Positions 47,318-57,915 of a stretch of DNA of 64,000 nucleotides are shown one piece after another. Position 1 is the first letter of the stretch; the number at the start of each line of letters is the position of its first letter. The notes beneath the pieces are model-generated. The model did not search any database. It had not been told where the DNA came from and saw only the letters and a list, made by a program, of their open reading frames with translations. The DNA is taken from the NCBI GenBank assembly GCA_905250115.1, contig CAJNOI010000127.1, forward strand, positions 118,807 to 182,806, read 5' to 3'. The position numbers were made by a program, and so were the translations under genes. Source of the DNA: Adineta steineri. Its lineage: Eukaryota; Rotifera; Eurotatoria; Adinetida; Adinetidae.

Positions 47318-47577
47318 ATGAGTGGTTTACTTCGAGATGGAGAAGAAGCGTTCGTAGACCGTGAGGCAGATAAACTGGTTAACGATATTATTCCAGGTGG
47401 CAGTGGTATGTTATTTGGTATATTATGATGATTTGAATACATATTAGTCTCTTTATAGGTTTAGTTGGTGGTACTGTTCAAACTGGTGCTGATCAATTTG
47501 TGAATAATGAAATTAATAATAGTCTATTCGGTGGTGGACTTGGAAGTAATGGAAATGGTGGTGGTGGAATATTTTAA
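47318..47577 (+). CDS. Micro-gene 3: 68-residue protein with glycine-rich tail
   Basis: Exons 47318-47405 and 47459-47577, phase 1, 53-bp intron. It has one extra codon in exon 1 (MSGLLRDGEEAFVDRE), then NDIIPGGSG, GGTVQTGADQFVNNEIN and a tail ending NGNGGGGIF. Conservation of intron position and length, frame and terminal residues across three copies shows selection for a protein product. Confidence 0.8.
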
Positions 47578-48610
47578 AGTACTTTTCATTTGATATAATT
47601 CAAATGACAAATGTATTTTTTTTCATATTTGTATAAATAAATACATAAGTTTAATTTAAATTATTTTTGAAGTTTTTGTTTTTTTTCTGAATATATCTCA
47701 TCTAATTTATATTCTAACAAAGTTAAATCAAATCAAATTATTACTATAAGCATAGAAAAAGAATGATATTATGACAAAAGAAAACAATTCCTGTTATCGA
47801 TTCTTTGCTTGATAGGGTTATATTTTACAAATAGAATTGCATTCACATATTTTCATAAGGTCAGAGACGAATATTAGCAGTGGATTCTTCGTACTGAATC
47901 ATTGGCGGATCAACAGAGGGCAATTGCTGACAACTGTTATACCCAAAAAATATAATATAATACTTATTTATTTATATAGTCATATCAAACTCTGCAAAAG
48001 TAGTAGAAGTATCTAAGAGGTCTAGTATCGTGTAAATCATTTATTCCAGTGACATCTAGTAGCGATTAATCCTTATTGATTCAGATATAATCGTACTAAT
48101 GATCAATAAAAATATTTTATTTGAAAAGATGAGTCAGCTGATTTCGTTTTTCTACATGTATACGAGTGTATTAGTTTTAATGTTTCTCTCGTTAAATAAC
48201 TTATCAGATCTGAAAATTGAACTATTTTATGATAAATAATAACTGATGATTTATATATTAATTTATAGAGATATTATATACTTTGCTATCTTGTTTCGTT
48301 TCCTATTAAAATAAGGAACATTGCCATATTACTCTTTGAATTTTGTTATTCAGCAAAAGATCTGCTAACGTTGATTGATTGGCTTCACTCAACAGAAGAC
48401 GGAGACACTAAATTATGCAAAGGATTTCTTTTTTTTCGTTTCTGTTAAGTTTACTTTCATGCTGTGTCATCATCGTAGAATAATGTTGCGTAATTACATG
48501 ACGATACACATGTTAAAGAAACCGCGTGCACATAAACACAGTACAAGCTTTATTTTTCTATCATCCTTGTTCTATTAAACATCATCTTTTCAAAATTTCC
48601 ATTTATATTC
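47578..48610. other. Intergenic, no gene seen
   Basis: The first 0.3 kb is the shared 3' flank of the micro-gene family. The rest is AT-rich upstream DNA of the eEF1A-like gene. Confidence 0.55.
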
Positions 48611-50245
48611 ATGGGTAAAGAAAAGAAATATATTAATATTATCGTCATGGGTCATGTTGATTCAGGTAAATCAACTGTATGTGGTCATTTATTTTGGAAA
48701 TTTGGTGGTATCGATAAGCGAACTATCGACAGATTCGATAGAGAAGCGGCTGAAGTATGAATTCTTTTTGCTTCCATGATATCTATAAAACTACATCTTT
48801 CGAATGAATAATAGGTAGGCAAAAGTTTATGTAAATATAGTTGGATTTTGGATCGGATAAAGGTTGAACGTGAACGTGGTATCTGCATACGCATTCCACC
48901 TACTCGATTCGAGACGAATGCGCACTATATTGAGATCACCGACCAGCTATGCGATGAAAATTCCATCAAGAATTTATTTATAGGTACTTCACAGGTATAT
49001 TACTCTCCAACTTTATTTTACTCTGCATAAGTATCTGGGTATCATTTTCTGCTAGGTCGATTGTGCACTGTTGATAGTATCCGCTAGTTCAGGCGAATTT
49101 GAAGCTGGTATCTCTCGGGAAGGTCAAACCCGAGAACATATTCTGCTTGCATCTACCGTCGGTATCAAGCAATTGATCGTCATTGTCAATAAAATGGACA
49201 CAACAAATCCATCATTTTCTGAGGTACGCTTCAATGAAATCAAAAGCGACATATCAATATATTTAAAAAGAAGTGACTATCAACCGGAAACAATACCTTT
49301 TGTACCACTTTCGGGATTGCGTGGCGATAATATGATTGAAGTTTCAGATCATATGCCTTGGTATCAAGGTTGGTCAGTTGATCGTCAAGAAGGAAGTGTT
49401 TCAGGTGAAACACTAATAGAAGCTCTTGGTGCTATCATTCCTTCACAACTCCCTATTGAAAAACCACTTCGACTACCACTTCAAGATATATTTCACATTG
49501 ATGGTGTTGGGACAGTTCCTATAGGTCGAATTCGAAGTGGTATACTCAAACCAAATATGGTAGTAAATTTTGCTCCATTATATTTAACAGCACAAGTTAA
49601 TTCAATTGAAATGTATCATGAAGCTATGACAGGTAAACACTGTTCTTATTTGTAGAACTATTTTTTTTTTTGATGTCTTTAAAGAAGCTCTACCTGGTGA
49701 TAATGTTGGTTTCAGTGTTCAAGGAGTTAGTGTTAAAGAACTTCAACGTGGATTCGTTTGTTCAGATGCAACCAATGATCCAGCACAAGAAGCTGCAAGC
49801 TTTACTGCTCAAGTAAGTTACATATTCGGCTGTCTTTCTTTAATATGCTTCACAATCTATGAACTTATTATCGTAGATTATCATACTCAACCATTCTGGC
49901 ACAATCTGTCAAGGTTATACACCGATCATTGATTGTCATACAGCTCATATTAGATGTACATTTGCTGAATTGATTTCAAAAATTAATCGTCGATCAAGTA
50001 AGACTATTGAAGATCATCCAAAATTCCTCGAAGCAGGTGATTGTGGTTTGGTAAAAATGATTCCAACAGAACCAATATGTGTGGAAAGATTTGCTGATTA
50101 TCCATCACTGGGTCGTTTTGCTGTTCGTGATATGCGTCGGACTGTGGCTGTAGGTGTTATCAAAGATGTTGAAAAGAGAACGTTCTTATCTGATACGATG
50201 GCCAACGTGATCACTTATAATACCATTAACAAAGATAACAAATAG
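48611..50245 (+). CDS. eEF1A-like translational GTPase paralogue with lost G3 motif
   Basis: Five exons (48611-48754, 48815-48994, 49056-49632, 49685-49812, 49877-50245) give 465 residues, the usual eEF1A length, and align without gaps. Kept are G1 GHVDSGKS (14-21), G4 NKMD (153-156), SGLRGDN, and the domain II/III blocks ([25 protein letters not shown]). Lost are the switch I Thr (GIC at 70-72, normally GIT) and the whole G3 loop (DQLCDEN at 91-97 instead of DAPGHRD), so the catalytic His is missing. Nucleotide binding may persist, but normal hydrolysis and tRNA delivery are unlikely. The C-terminus is short and ends NTINKDNK. All introns are canonical and the frame is open throughout, so this is either a specialised paralogue or a young pseudogene. 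Confidence 0.85.
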
Positions 50246-50269
50246 GATGAGAATGACTTTATCAAATAT

Positions 50270-50315
50270 CTTGAGGATGTGGGTGTGTGTATTCTTCTCA
50301 TTCATCACCCATACT
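50270..50315. repeat. Foldback element
   Basis: CTTGAGGATGTGGGTGTGTG on the left, CATCACCCATACTC on the right; 25 bp after the eEF1A-like stop codon. Confidence 0.6.
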
Positions 50316-50648
50316 CTATTTCCAGTTCAGGAGTAGCTATTGAAAATATCAACCAACATCTTAAAAATAAATTATGATATATGTTTAGTAACTTTCAATC
50401 GACATTTATTATTTGTATATCTTCTTATTCCAGATAAATATTGTCACTCATAATAACTGTTTTTTATCTTTCAACAAGGTATATAATTGTAATTACAACA
50501 TACTAATAGCTCTTTATCAGTACTATAACTGACAAAAGATCATACATTTTGGCGTATGAATATAAACTATAGGATGAAAAACAAGCTGAGGTATCTGGCC
50601 AGACCAGCTAACTCTATATATACTGAATGATAAATAAAATCTTTTTTA

Positions 50649-51010
50649 ATGGCCACTTTTATCATCAATGTTGAACAAGGGAAAAATATTTTGCTTATTC
50701 ATTATCTACTTAAAGTTACAGTAGAGTTTTACTCACTTATCACTTTTATAATGAATAGTAAATATAGAAAAAAGCTTTTATTTTTTCATTATCTTCCTAC
50801 ATCTACGTCAGAGTATTTCTCACTTATCATCATTATCATATACGAGAGAAGAAAAACAATTTTGTTTTTCCATTCTTTTCCTAAACTTAGAACAAAGTAT
50901 TTCTCACTTATCATCTTTATCATACATGATAGAAGAAAAAAAGTTTGTACTTTATGCTTTTTTGAGTTAAAAGTGTTGCAACATCGTCTTCCATCATCAG
51001 TTTCATCATT
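50649..51010. repeat. Minisatellite, units of 84-87 bp
   Basis: The marker CACTTATCA recurs at 50734, 50821 and 50905, giving periods of 87 and 84 bp. Each unit also contains a GAAGAAAAA-like stretch and TTTTTCATT. Both periods are multiples of three. The first and last units are degenerate. Confidence 0.65.
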
Positions 51011-51420
51011 AACAATAGAGGAGAAAAAAATTTATTCCGTGAAAAGTAAGTAGACTGTTTGTTATTTTTCTCGCACCGTTTATATTATAGATGAAACTAG
51101 ATAGGCACTCTTCCCAGGAAGTAAAAACGGTTCGTGATAAAACTCGATGCATCTCTTCTAAACAGCAAGACATAAAAGATAGCATACATATTGCAGACAA
51201 TATATCGATTCTGTATATTATTTCTATAATCAGATAAAAATTGAGTTAAAAGCAGCTCTATATTTTCAGACACGAGTGGAAGGTTTTTATTCATAAGATC
51301 TATGATCTCAACTCTTCATATTATATAAATCTTTCTAGTTGAATCGGTTGATATTCTCTACAACACCTGAAATAACTTTCATATATCACGTTTACATAAT
51401 TTCTTTTCAGAATATATATA

Positions 51421-53775
51421 ATGATGATACGTTGTTACCATCATCTATTTGTTCTTATTTACTGCATGAATCTAATGATATTATTAGATGGTAGTTCGAA
51501 TATTGATCAATTCAATTATGGTATATGTACTGCTGGGTTCGAATTTTCTCCTTTTGATGAGCGAATTCTTTTGTTCGAAACTAATACCGATTCACTCATA
51601 CGGTGTGCTGTCCAATGTGATATGGCAGCACGTTGTCGCACATTTAATTTTGATAGACAAACAAAGGATTGTTATCTCTATGAAGGTGATATTGATAGTA
51701 CAGGTTTAGTTGTTACATCATTATCTCCACAGTCAGTTTGTGGATGGATCAAATTAGATATGAGCAATTTCGCTAATTATGGTAGTCCTTGTTCAACTTG
51801 TGAAGATAGTCGATATTTGACATGTATTAATGCCACTTGTCAATGCGAACCACACACATTTTTTAATGGATCGATGTGTCTCAGTCAAAAATTAAACGGA
51901 ACTGGATGTACTAGCGATAATCAATGTCGTAACGATCTTAACTTGACATGTTTAACCAACATGCAATGTGGATGTAAGTATGACCATTCAGTACCCTCAT
52001 TTCATACGGAAATGTTCTTATTAGTCGGACACACTAGAATTAACATTATAAATCTTTTATTATATAAGTAACTTGTTTTTTATTTCCAGACGATCGGCCT
52101 GAGATCTACACGACTGAAAAGAGTATTGTTACTTCAACTACGAGTAGCACTACTAGTAGTACATCGACAAGTACGAGCACCACCAGCAAATCGACGTCAA
52201 CCACTAGTAGTACATGTAATGTATAACTGATAAAATAAAACCTAATATATATGTATTTATTTTTTATTGTTTCCGTCATAATAGCGACAACATCAGGTAA
52301 GAAAAATACAAGATGATATTGAGTAAAAGTTAATTCTTTATTGTTTTATCAGTTTCAACGACAACAAAGCCTCTTTTCAATCATACATGTCTCAATCAAA
52401 CATGGATTTCAACAAACAATCGTCTCGCTCAATGGTTATTCGATGGAAATTTATTCGATCAAATGAATAACTATAATATGACGTCGACAAAGCCCGTGTC
52501 ATACACTTCAAGTGGTTATAATCAACAAGCAGTTATATTTGCTTCGAATAATAATTTCACACTTGTTACTCCATACATGCCACTTTCATCGGTCAGTTTT
52601 ACTATTGATACGTGGCTTTTTATCACTGCACTTTCGAACAAGACCACTTATAGCATATTTAGTCTTTGTTATCAAACGGCAACTGATCAATGTTTAATCC
52701 TGGGCATTCGTCAAAGTTTTTTATATATGAGTTTTTTTTCGGATGATTGTTTAGGTGTCACACTGTTAAAATTAAACACATGGATACATGCAGCTTTCGT
52801 ATTTGATCTGTCAACATTAACAAAAATAATTTATCTTAATGGTGTTTTGGAGAATAGTTGTAGTTTATCATCGACTCTCAGTATCCCAACATCAACGAAT
52901 ATTACCATTGGACGAATTCCATTACTTTCATCAATATATAATGTTACTTCTTTTCAGGTGAATAATTTATTTAGATATCATTTCTAGTCTGACTGCGTTT
53001 TAAAAATATATTTTTACAAAAATATCCTCTCTTTTGGAAATTTCAGGGTAATATAGATCAAATGACAGTTTCAACTCGAGTGAAATCATCATGTGAAATC
53101 CTAGAGATTGCAACATTCGTGGCTCATTTCACTTTTGATAATGGTCTATTTCTAAATGATTCTGGCCCTAATTATCTTCAAGCCATAACGTTAGGGACCT
53201 CATCATTTGCATCTGGTCGTTTTTCTCAAGCAATTGCTTTCAATGGTACACAACATTCCATTTTTCAAGTAAGCGGTTTTACAGCACTTGGAACAGCCAA
53301 TAAACCATATTCGATTTCTTTATGGCTTCGACCGATCTCTCTATTAGGCATTGTCGTTCATGTATCAACGTTAAGTTCTGGAACTGGTTGGTGCGAGCCA
53401 TTTCTAGGTTTTGCTCCTAACGGTTCATTTGTAGCTCAAAGTTATTGTGGAGGTGTTGTTACAGTTGCTAATCCAACATTATCTATTGCAACATTAGTTT
53501 GGTCACACGTTGTTCAGACATGGAGCTCAACAAATGGTCTCTGTCTTTATGTTAACAATGTTCGCGTCACACCATGTCTTAGCTCAGCTAACACGTATGA
53601 TGCCAGTGGCGCAGTCAACTTGATTACTTTAGGTAGTTCTTTCGATGCGACAACAGCGGGTTGTGGTATGGGTCAAATAGATCCATCGCCATACAAAGGC
53701 GAGATAGATGATTTTCGAGTTTATAGTCGAGAATTATCTGCCAGTGATGTTACTACACTATATTACAATTGGTAA
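51421..53775 (+). CDS. Secreted PAN / Cys-rich / double LamG-like protein
   Basis: Exons 51421-51973, 52090-52215, 52285-52296, 52353-52957 and 53047-53775 join without frame loss to 674 residues. Exon 1 encodes a signal peptide, a PAN/apple domain (CAVQCDMAARCRTFNFDRQT, CYLYEGDID) and an EB-like cysteine region (CINATCQCEPHTFFNGSMC). Exon 2 and a 12-nt micro-exon supply a Ser/Thr stalk. The last two exons each encode a concanavalin/LamG-like jellyroll, with markers AQWLFDGNLFD and FNGTQHS, plus SLWLRP and GEIDDFRVYSREL in the second. The first ends with the GNIDQMTV-type strand. LamG-like domains bind glycans or proteins, so an extracellular recognition role is likely. It is the longest member of the PAN-led group here. 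Confidence 0.85.
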
Positions 53776-54207
53776 CAGACAGAAACTATATTGACTTCGT
53801 ATATATATTATAATAAGAAACACTCCTTAATACAACTCGTTTTACTCTCAACCAAATTCGATGAAATTATTATCGATCACTCTCTATTAACAGTTCCAGT
53901 AAACAAATATATGCGTAAAAGAACTTCGTAATGTTTGTAAAAAAGAGTTATTTTCGATTGATTACCTTTCCCTAACTAACTAAATATCAATAAATGTCGT
54001 ATTTGATTTTCTTGCTCAAAATATCTTCCAGTATCACGGATCAATTCCACCAGAGTGTGGGTGAATAAGAAGATTATTCACATCTATAAGATCAATGTCA
54101 ATCTAAAATAAGCACATAAGATAAAATATCATAGATACTTTAACGTTAATTTCTTTCGTTCGATAGTCAACACAATTATATCAAGTTACCCACTCAATAT
54201 TGTCGTA
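53776..54207. other. Intergenic, no gene seen
   Basis: Spacer before the tRNA gene, with a foldback element at 54051-54088. Confidence 0.55.
54051..54088. repeat. Foldback element (diverged)
   Basis: CAGAGTGTGGGTGAATAAG on the left, TTATTCACATCT on the right. Confidence 0.5.
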
Positions 54208-54319
54208 GTCAGTATGGCCGAGTGGTCTAAGGCGCCAGACTCAGGCGTAATGCTTCCTCAGTGAGCTGGAGTGTTCTGGTCAGCGTATGCTGGCGTGGGT
54301 TCGACTCCCACTGCTGACA
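54208..54319 (+). tRNA. tRNA-Leu, anticodon CAG, with intron
   Basis: The acceptor stem is GTCAGTA paired with TGCTGAC. The D-arm region is GGCCGAGTGGTCTAAGGC (A box) and the anticodon stem CCAGA pairs with TCTGG. The loop is CTCAG plus two bases. An intron of about 27 bases sits after position 37, the standard site. The variable arm is long (CAGC-GTAT-GCTG), as for leucine tRNAs. The T arm is GTGGG-TTCGACT-CCCAC (B box). The discriminator base is A at 54319, followed by CCA (54320-54322) and then a run of T that can serve as pol III terminator. A CCA in the genome is unusual for eukaryotes and may be chance. Confidence 0.93.
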
Positions 54320-54790
54320 CCATTTTTTTCCTTTATTTTCTATATATTCTTCTATTCAGACAGAACAGAAAGAAAAATCCAGATAATACCATAGATAACT
54401 ATGCTGACGGTCGATGCGTGTGAATCTGGGTTTGGAAGGTTGTTCTATGAATACTCACACATATTCTTATATTTCTCGGGCAACTCTAGATATATTCTGT
54501 TAGTTAATGAAAGTGTGACTAAAAATAGGATGGTAACAATTCTATCTAGAAAGATAAAAATTATTAAGCTGATAAACAAAATCAGTCATGACCGATTTTA
54601 TTTGAATAAAAAACCAAAACTTGAAAATTACACTGCTACATCAAAAACATTCGCAACTTGTGTATTGTTATGTATGGCATTAGCATGTAGAAAGTAAAAC
54701 ATCGAAGCTTTCTTATGAGAGAATCATTCTGTATGATCAATAAAGCATAAAATAAATATAATTTAAAATTTACAGTTTTATTTAAATATT
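54320..54790. other. Intergenic, no gene seen
   Basis: The T-run terminator of the tRNA is followed by AT-rich DNA. An open frame at 54401-54697 lacks any domain, signal or splice support. A G-rich arm near 54410-54445 may be another decayed foldback. Confidence 0.5.
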
Positions 54791-56284
54791 TTAAAATCTT
54801 TTTCTAAATGAAAGTTTATAATCAAAAGGTGCACGTGTTAAACTTGTATGATAAAATATTTTTGAATTAATTTCTTCATTCTTATTAACCGCATGAAAAT
54901 CATATTGTCTAATAAAATTACTAAAGAAAAGAAAAAGTTCCATATTTGCTAATGATTCACCAGGACAAGATTTTTTTCCAATTGAAAATGGAATAAATCC
55001 TGCAGGACGTTGAACTGGTTTATGATCATCTGTTAGAAATCTAGTTGGATCAAATTGATCTGAATTTGGAAAATATCGTTCATCAACATGACAAGCATAA
55101 AAATTAGCAGCTATATAAGAATCTTTCGGTATATTATATCCATTTAATGTTGTAGCTTGTAAATTTCTATGCATTGTACTTCCACCTAATGTTGCTATAT
55201 TTCCACAACGTTGAATTTCAAAAATAGTTGCTAATGTATATGGTAAATATTCTTTATCTTCCATATGAATAAATAAATTATGTTGCTTATTATTATTCAT
55301 ATAGTTATCAATTTCTTGTTGAACATTATTTAATATTTGAGGATTTTCGATCATATAAACAAAAGCCCAACGTAATGTCGTTGATGTTGTTTCTGTTCCA
55401 CCAATAAATAAATTCGTAATCGATGTTATTAATTGATCCATATCGAATGTTGAATCTAATTTATTTGATTTCTTATCAATATTTGCTTGTTTTAAATATT
55501 CATCAATATAATCTTTTGTTTCATCAATATTTTCATCATGATTTTCAACAAGTTTTTTTGCAAATTTAAAAATTTCTTTAAAATTTTTTGAAAATTGTTT
55601 ATAATTTCCTTTTAAAGATTGAATAGGTATAAATCTAAGTAATGGAAATATAGTTATCCATGAATCATGTGAACCAAGTGTAAAACATTCTTCAATTAAA
55701 CTAACAATATGATGAAATTCTTGATCATTATGTGAAAAACGTTGTCCAAAGGCAAATCCACAAATAATATTTGAAAGACCATGAGTTAATAAACCTTTTA
55801 TATTCAATGGTTTTTCATTTTGTTTATCAATAGATAAAAAAATATCTTTCAGTTCATCTAAAATTGTATCTTGGAGAAAATGTTTTCCCATTCCAAATTT
55901 TTTTAATGTATTCATTGCAAATTTTCTATGAATTAACCAACGTTCACCATCAGCATAAGTTAAACCTTTACCATGAAAATGTTCTTCAAATATAAATGGT
56001 TGAGCACGGGCTGAATAATTATCATCAAGAAATGCTTGTTTTATTAAATCATAATTATTTAATACAATGACTAATTTTTGTCCAAAATAACAATGAATTA
56101 TATCACTTTGACGATTTTGACACCATTTTAATAAAGTTTCTTGAGGATGTTTACCAAGTGAAAATAAATGACCAAATATTGGAATTGAATAGTCTGTTGG
56201 ACCAGGTGGAAGATTCTTTTCTTTTTTAATAATCAGATAAATAATATAGAGAATAGATAATATAGAAATTAATACGAGATACAT
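54791..56284 (-). CDS. Cytochrome P450, microsomal, CYP2-like
   Basis: A single exon encodes 497 residues from the ATG at 56284; an in-frame ATG at 56329 would add 15 residues before the membrane anchor. The order is N-terminal anchor (YLVLISILSILYIIYLII), basic stop-transfer and proline hinge (LPPGPTDYSIPIFG), WxxxR-type helix C (GERWLIHRKF), I-helix oxygen-binding GGTETTST, ExxR (EIQR), DPTRF and the heme loop FSIGKKSCPGES with the Cys ligand. It is an ER monooxygenase of the CYP2 clan type, for xenobiotic or lipid oxidation; the substrate is unknown. No introns interrupt it, unusual for animal CYP2 genes but seen in bdelloid families. Confidence 0.92.
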   Translation of the reverse strand: MYLVLISILSILYIIYLIIKKEKNLPPGPTDYSIPIFGHLFSLGKHPQETLLKWCQNRQSDIIHCYFGQKLVIVLNNYDLIKQAFLDDNYSARAQPFIFEEHFHGKGLTYADGERWLIHRKFAMNTLKKFGMGKHFLQDTILDELKDIFLSIDKQNEKPLNIKGLLTHGLSNIICGFAFGQRFSHNDQEFHHIVSLIEECFTLGSHDSWITIFPLLRFIPIQSLKGNYKQFSKNFKEIFKFAKKLVENHDENIDETKDYIDEYLKQANIDKKSNKLDSTFDMDQLITSITNLFIGGTETTSTTLRWAFVYMIENPQILNNVQQEIDNYMNNNKQHNLFIHMEDKEYLPYTLATIFEIQRCGNIATLGGSTMHRNLQATTLNGYNIPKDSYIAANFYACHVDERYFPNSDQFDPTRFLTDDHKPVQRPAGFIPFSIGKKSCPGESLANMELFLFFSNFIRQYDFHAVNKNEEINSKIFYHTSLTRAPFDYKLSFRKRF

Positions 56285-57840
56285 CGTTGTGATTAAATTT
56301 ATGAGAAAAATTTTACTCTTTATATACAACCATAAATATTCGTATTTGCTACATCATGATGATATCATTTCTTACTTTTAAAAAATCGTCATATCATCAT
56401 ATACGCCTTTGTTCTATGAAATAAGATATAGACATACACGACAGAGACATAAGCCCTATTAATATCTTCGTGCTTTGTCATAATAATTACAAAGCATGGT
56501 TTTTAGAGTATAGATGACTCGGCAAAAATCGAACTCGTCACTGGAACTACTTGAGTTTATTTACGTTAAAATCAAGAATATTCAACAGAAACTTATAGAA
56601 AGTGAGTTATGAAATAATATCAATTTAGTAGAGAAACATGAAGATGTAAACTTCATATAATTGCAGTCAAACAGATATTTATCAACAAAACATTTTCACT
56701 TAAGATTAGCGATGTGAGTTATAATATTGTCATAGATCTGATCTTTTTCTCATACAAAATGATATAGATTGAAAATTTTGAAATGTATTTTATTTTATCA
56801 TGAGTCAGTTGAAAAGGATGTATGGCTATCTATCACATTTCTCAGTGAATTAGTTACGTAGTATCGAACAACAGAATTTGTCATATCATAATGATTCAAG
56901 TTTTTTGCACTCTACACTAACGCAAAGAACGATGTTTTACGTATTTGCATTAAAAATAGAATTACGTGTCTACTACATTTCAGACCCAAAAATTCAATTA
57001 TAATCGATTTCTAAAACAAGACTGAGTGTTTGGTTATGGCTGCAAGGATTATATTTATGTCTCACACTCACCCTCACGAGGTGTTTCTATTTGTACTTTT
57101 TGATTGTATCTGTCGATCTTTTTCTCTCGATACTCATTTTTGACAGAAAATCAAGCTATGCGAAATGTCAATCAACAAATAATGATATTATTTCTCTGTA
57201 GATTTTTATCTCAATCTGTTTTTTACATTTGCTACGGTATGATATTCCGTCAAACAGTGTGTTATCATTTTGAAATATTCGATAGATTTGTATCATGCAA
57301 AAAAATGAAACGAAGTATAGTTGTAATATATATATCAAGTTTACTCATTGATTATTCATGTCAAAATAAATACCAACAGCTAATATATTAATGAATATGC
57401 ATCAATATTTTATACACTTTACGAACAATCAGAATATTTCCATAAATGTTGTTTTATCATTGGAAAAACTAAAAGATGCTTTCTATATTCAACCCATTCT
57501 TATCACGGAGAAATCTTCGCTTGAAGAAAAAGTATGTAATTGCATTATGAATCGAGCCTTCACCAAAAGTGTATTATCATAAATTTCGATACGTCCTCAG
57601 TCAAACGCAAAAAGAAGAATTGTATTTTGGTTTATTATCTCCACTCAATTCATGTCCTATCAACAGGATCTTCTATGACCTCCACGTTCTTTGTAAATAT
57701 TCACTGTATTTTTCAAAAAAAAACAGTAACGGATAATACATCGCAGATGTGTAGTTGACTGTCATGAGATAAAGCTCATTAAGTCCTATTTAGAATATGA
57801 ATTAAAACTAATTTATTTATTTTATTTTTCTTGAAAAAAA
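56285..57840. other. Intergenic, no gene seen
   Basis: AT-rich spacer upstream of the P450 and downstream of the deiodinase. It includes a foldback element (57021-57080). The open frames at 57104-57758 are AT-rich and unsupported. Confidence 0.5.
57021..57080. repeat. Foldback element (diverged)
   Basis: ACTGAGTGTTTGGTTATGG on the left, GTCTCACACTCACCCTCACG on the right. Confidence 0.5.
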
Positions 57841-57890
57841 ATCAGTTTTGTATCTTTGGTATTTGAACCAATTTCAATACAAATCATCAC
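57841..57890 (-). promoter_or_regulatory. SECIS element of the deiodinase mRNA
   Basis: On the minus strand, starting 26 bases after the stop codon, the order is GTGATGA, then TTTGTAT, TGAAA, TTGGT, a TCAAAT loop, ACCAA, AG, ATACAAA and ACTGAT. The quartet pairs ATGA (57887-57884) with TGAT (57844-57841), the main stem is TTTGTAT/ATACAAA, the AAA lies in the apical bulge and an extra mini-helix TTGGT/ACCAA caps it. These are all the features of a eukaryotic type 2 SECIS, which directs selenocysteine insertion at UGA. Confidence 0.88.
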
Positions 57891-57915
57891 AAGCAAAGAA
57901 AAATAAAAAAATAAC

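Larger units (their letters stand above)
50246..51420. other. Intergenic: foldback and in-frame minisatellite
   Basis: It holds a foldback element at 50270-50315 and the 84-87-bp repeat array at 50649-51010. An open frame of 134 codons (50649-51053) runs through the array and would encode very hydrophobic repeats. No signal proves translation. Confidence 0.5.

Noticed and set aside
54401..54697. 98-codon open frame after the tRNA gene
   Set aside because: No signal, domain or splice support, and AT-driven amino-acid composition.
57104..57758. Three adjacent open frames upstream of the P450 and downstream of the deiodinase
   Set aside because: AT-rich frames with no shared domain, no introns joining them and no recognisable motif.
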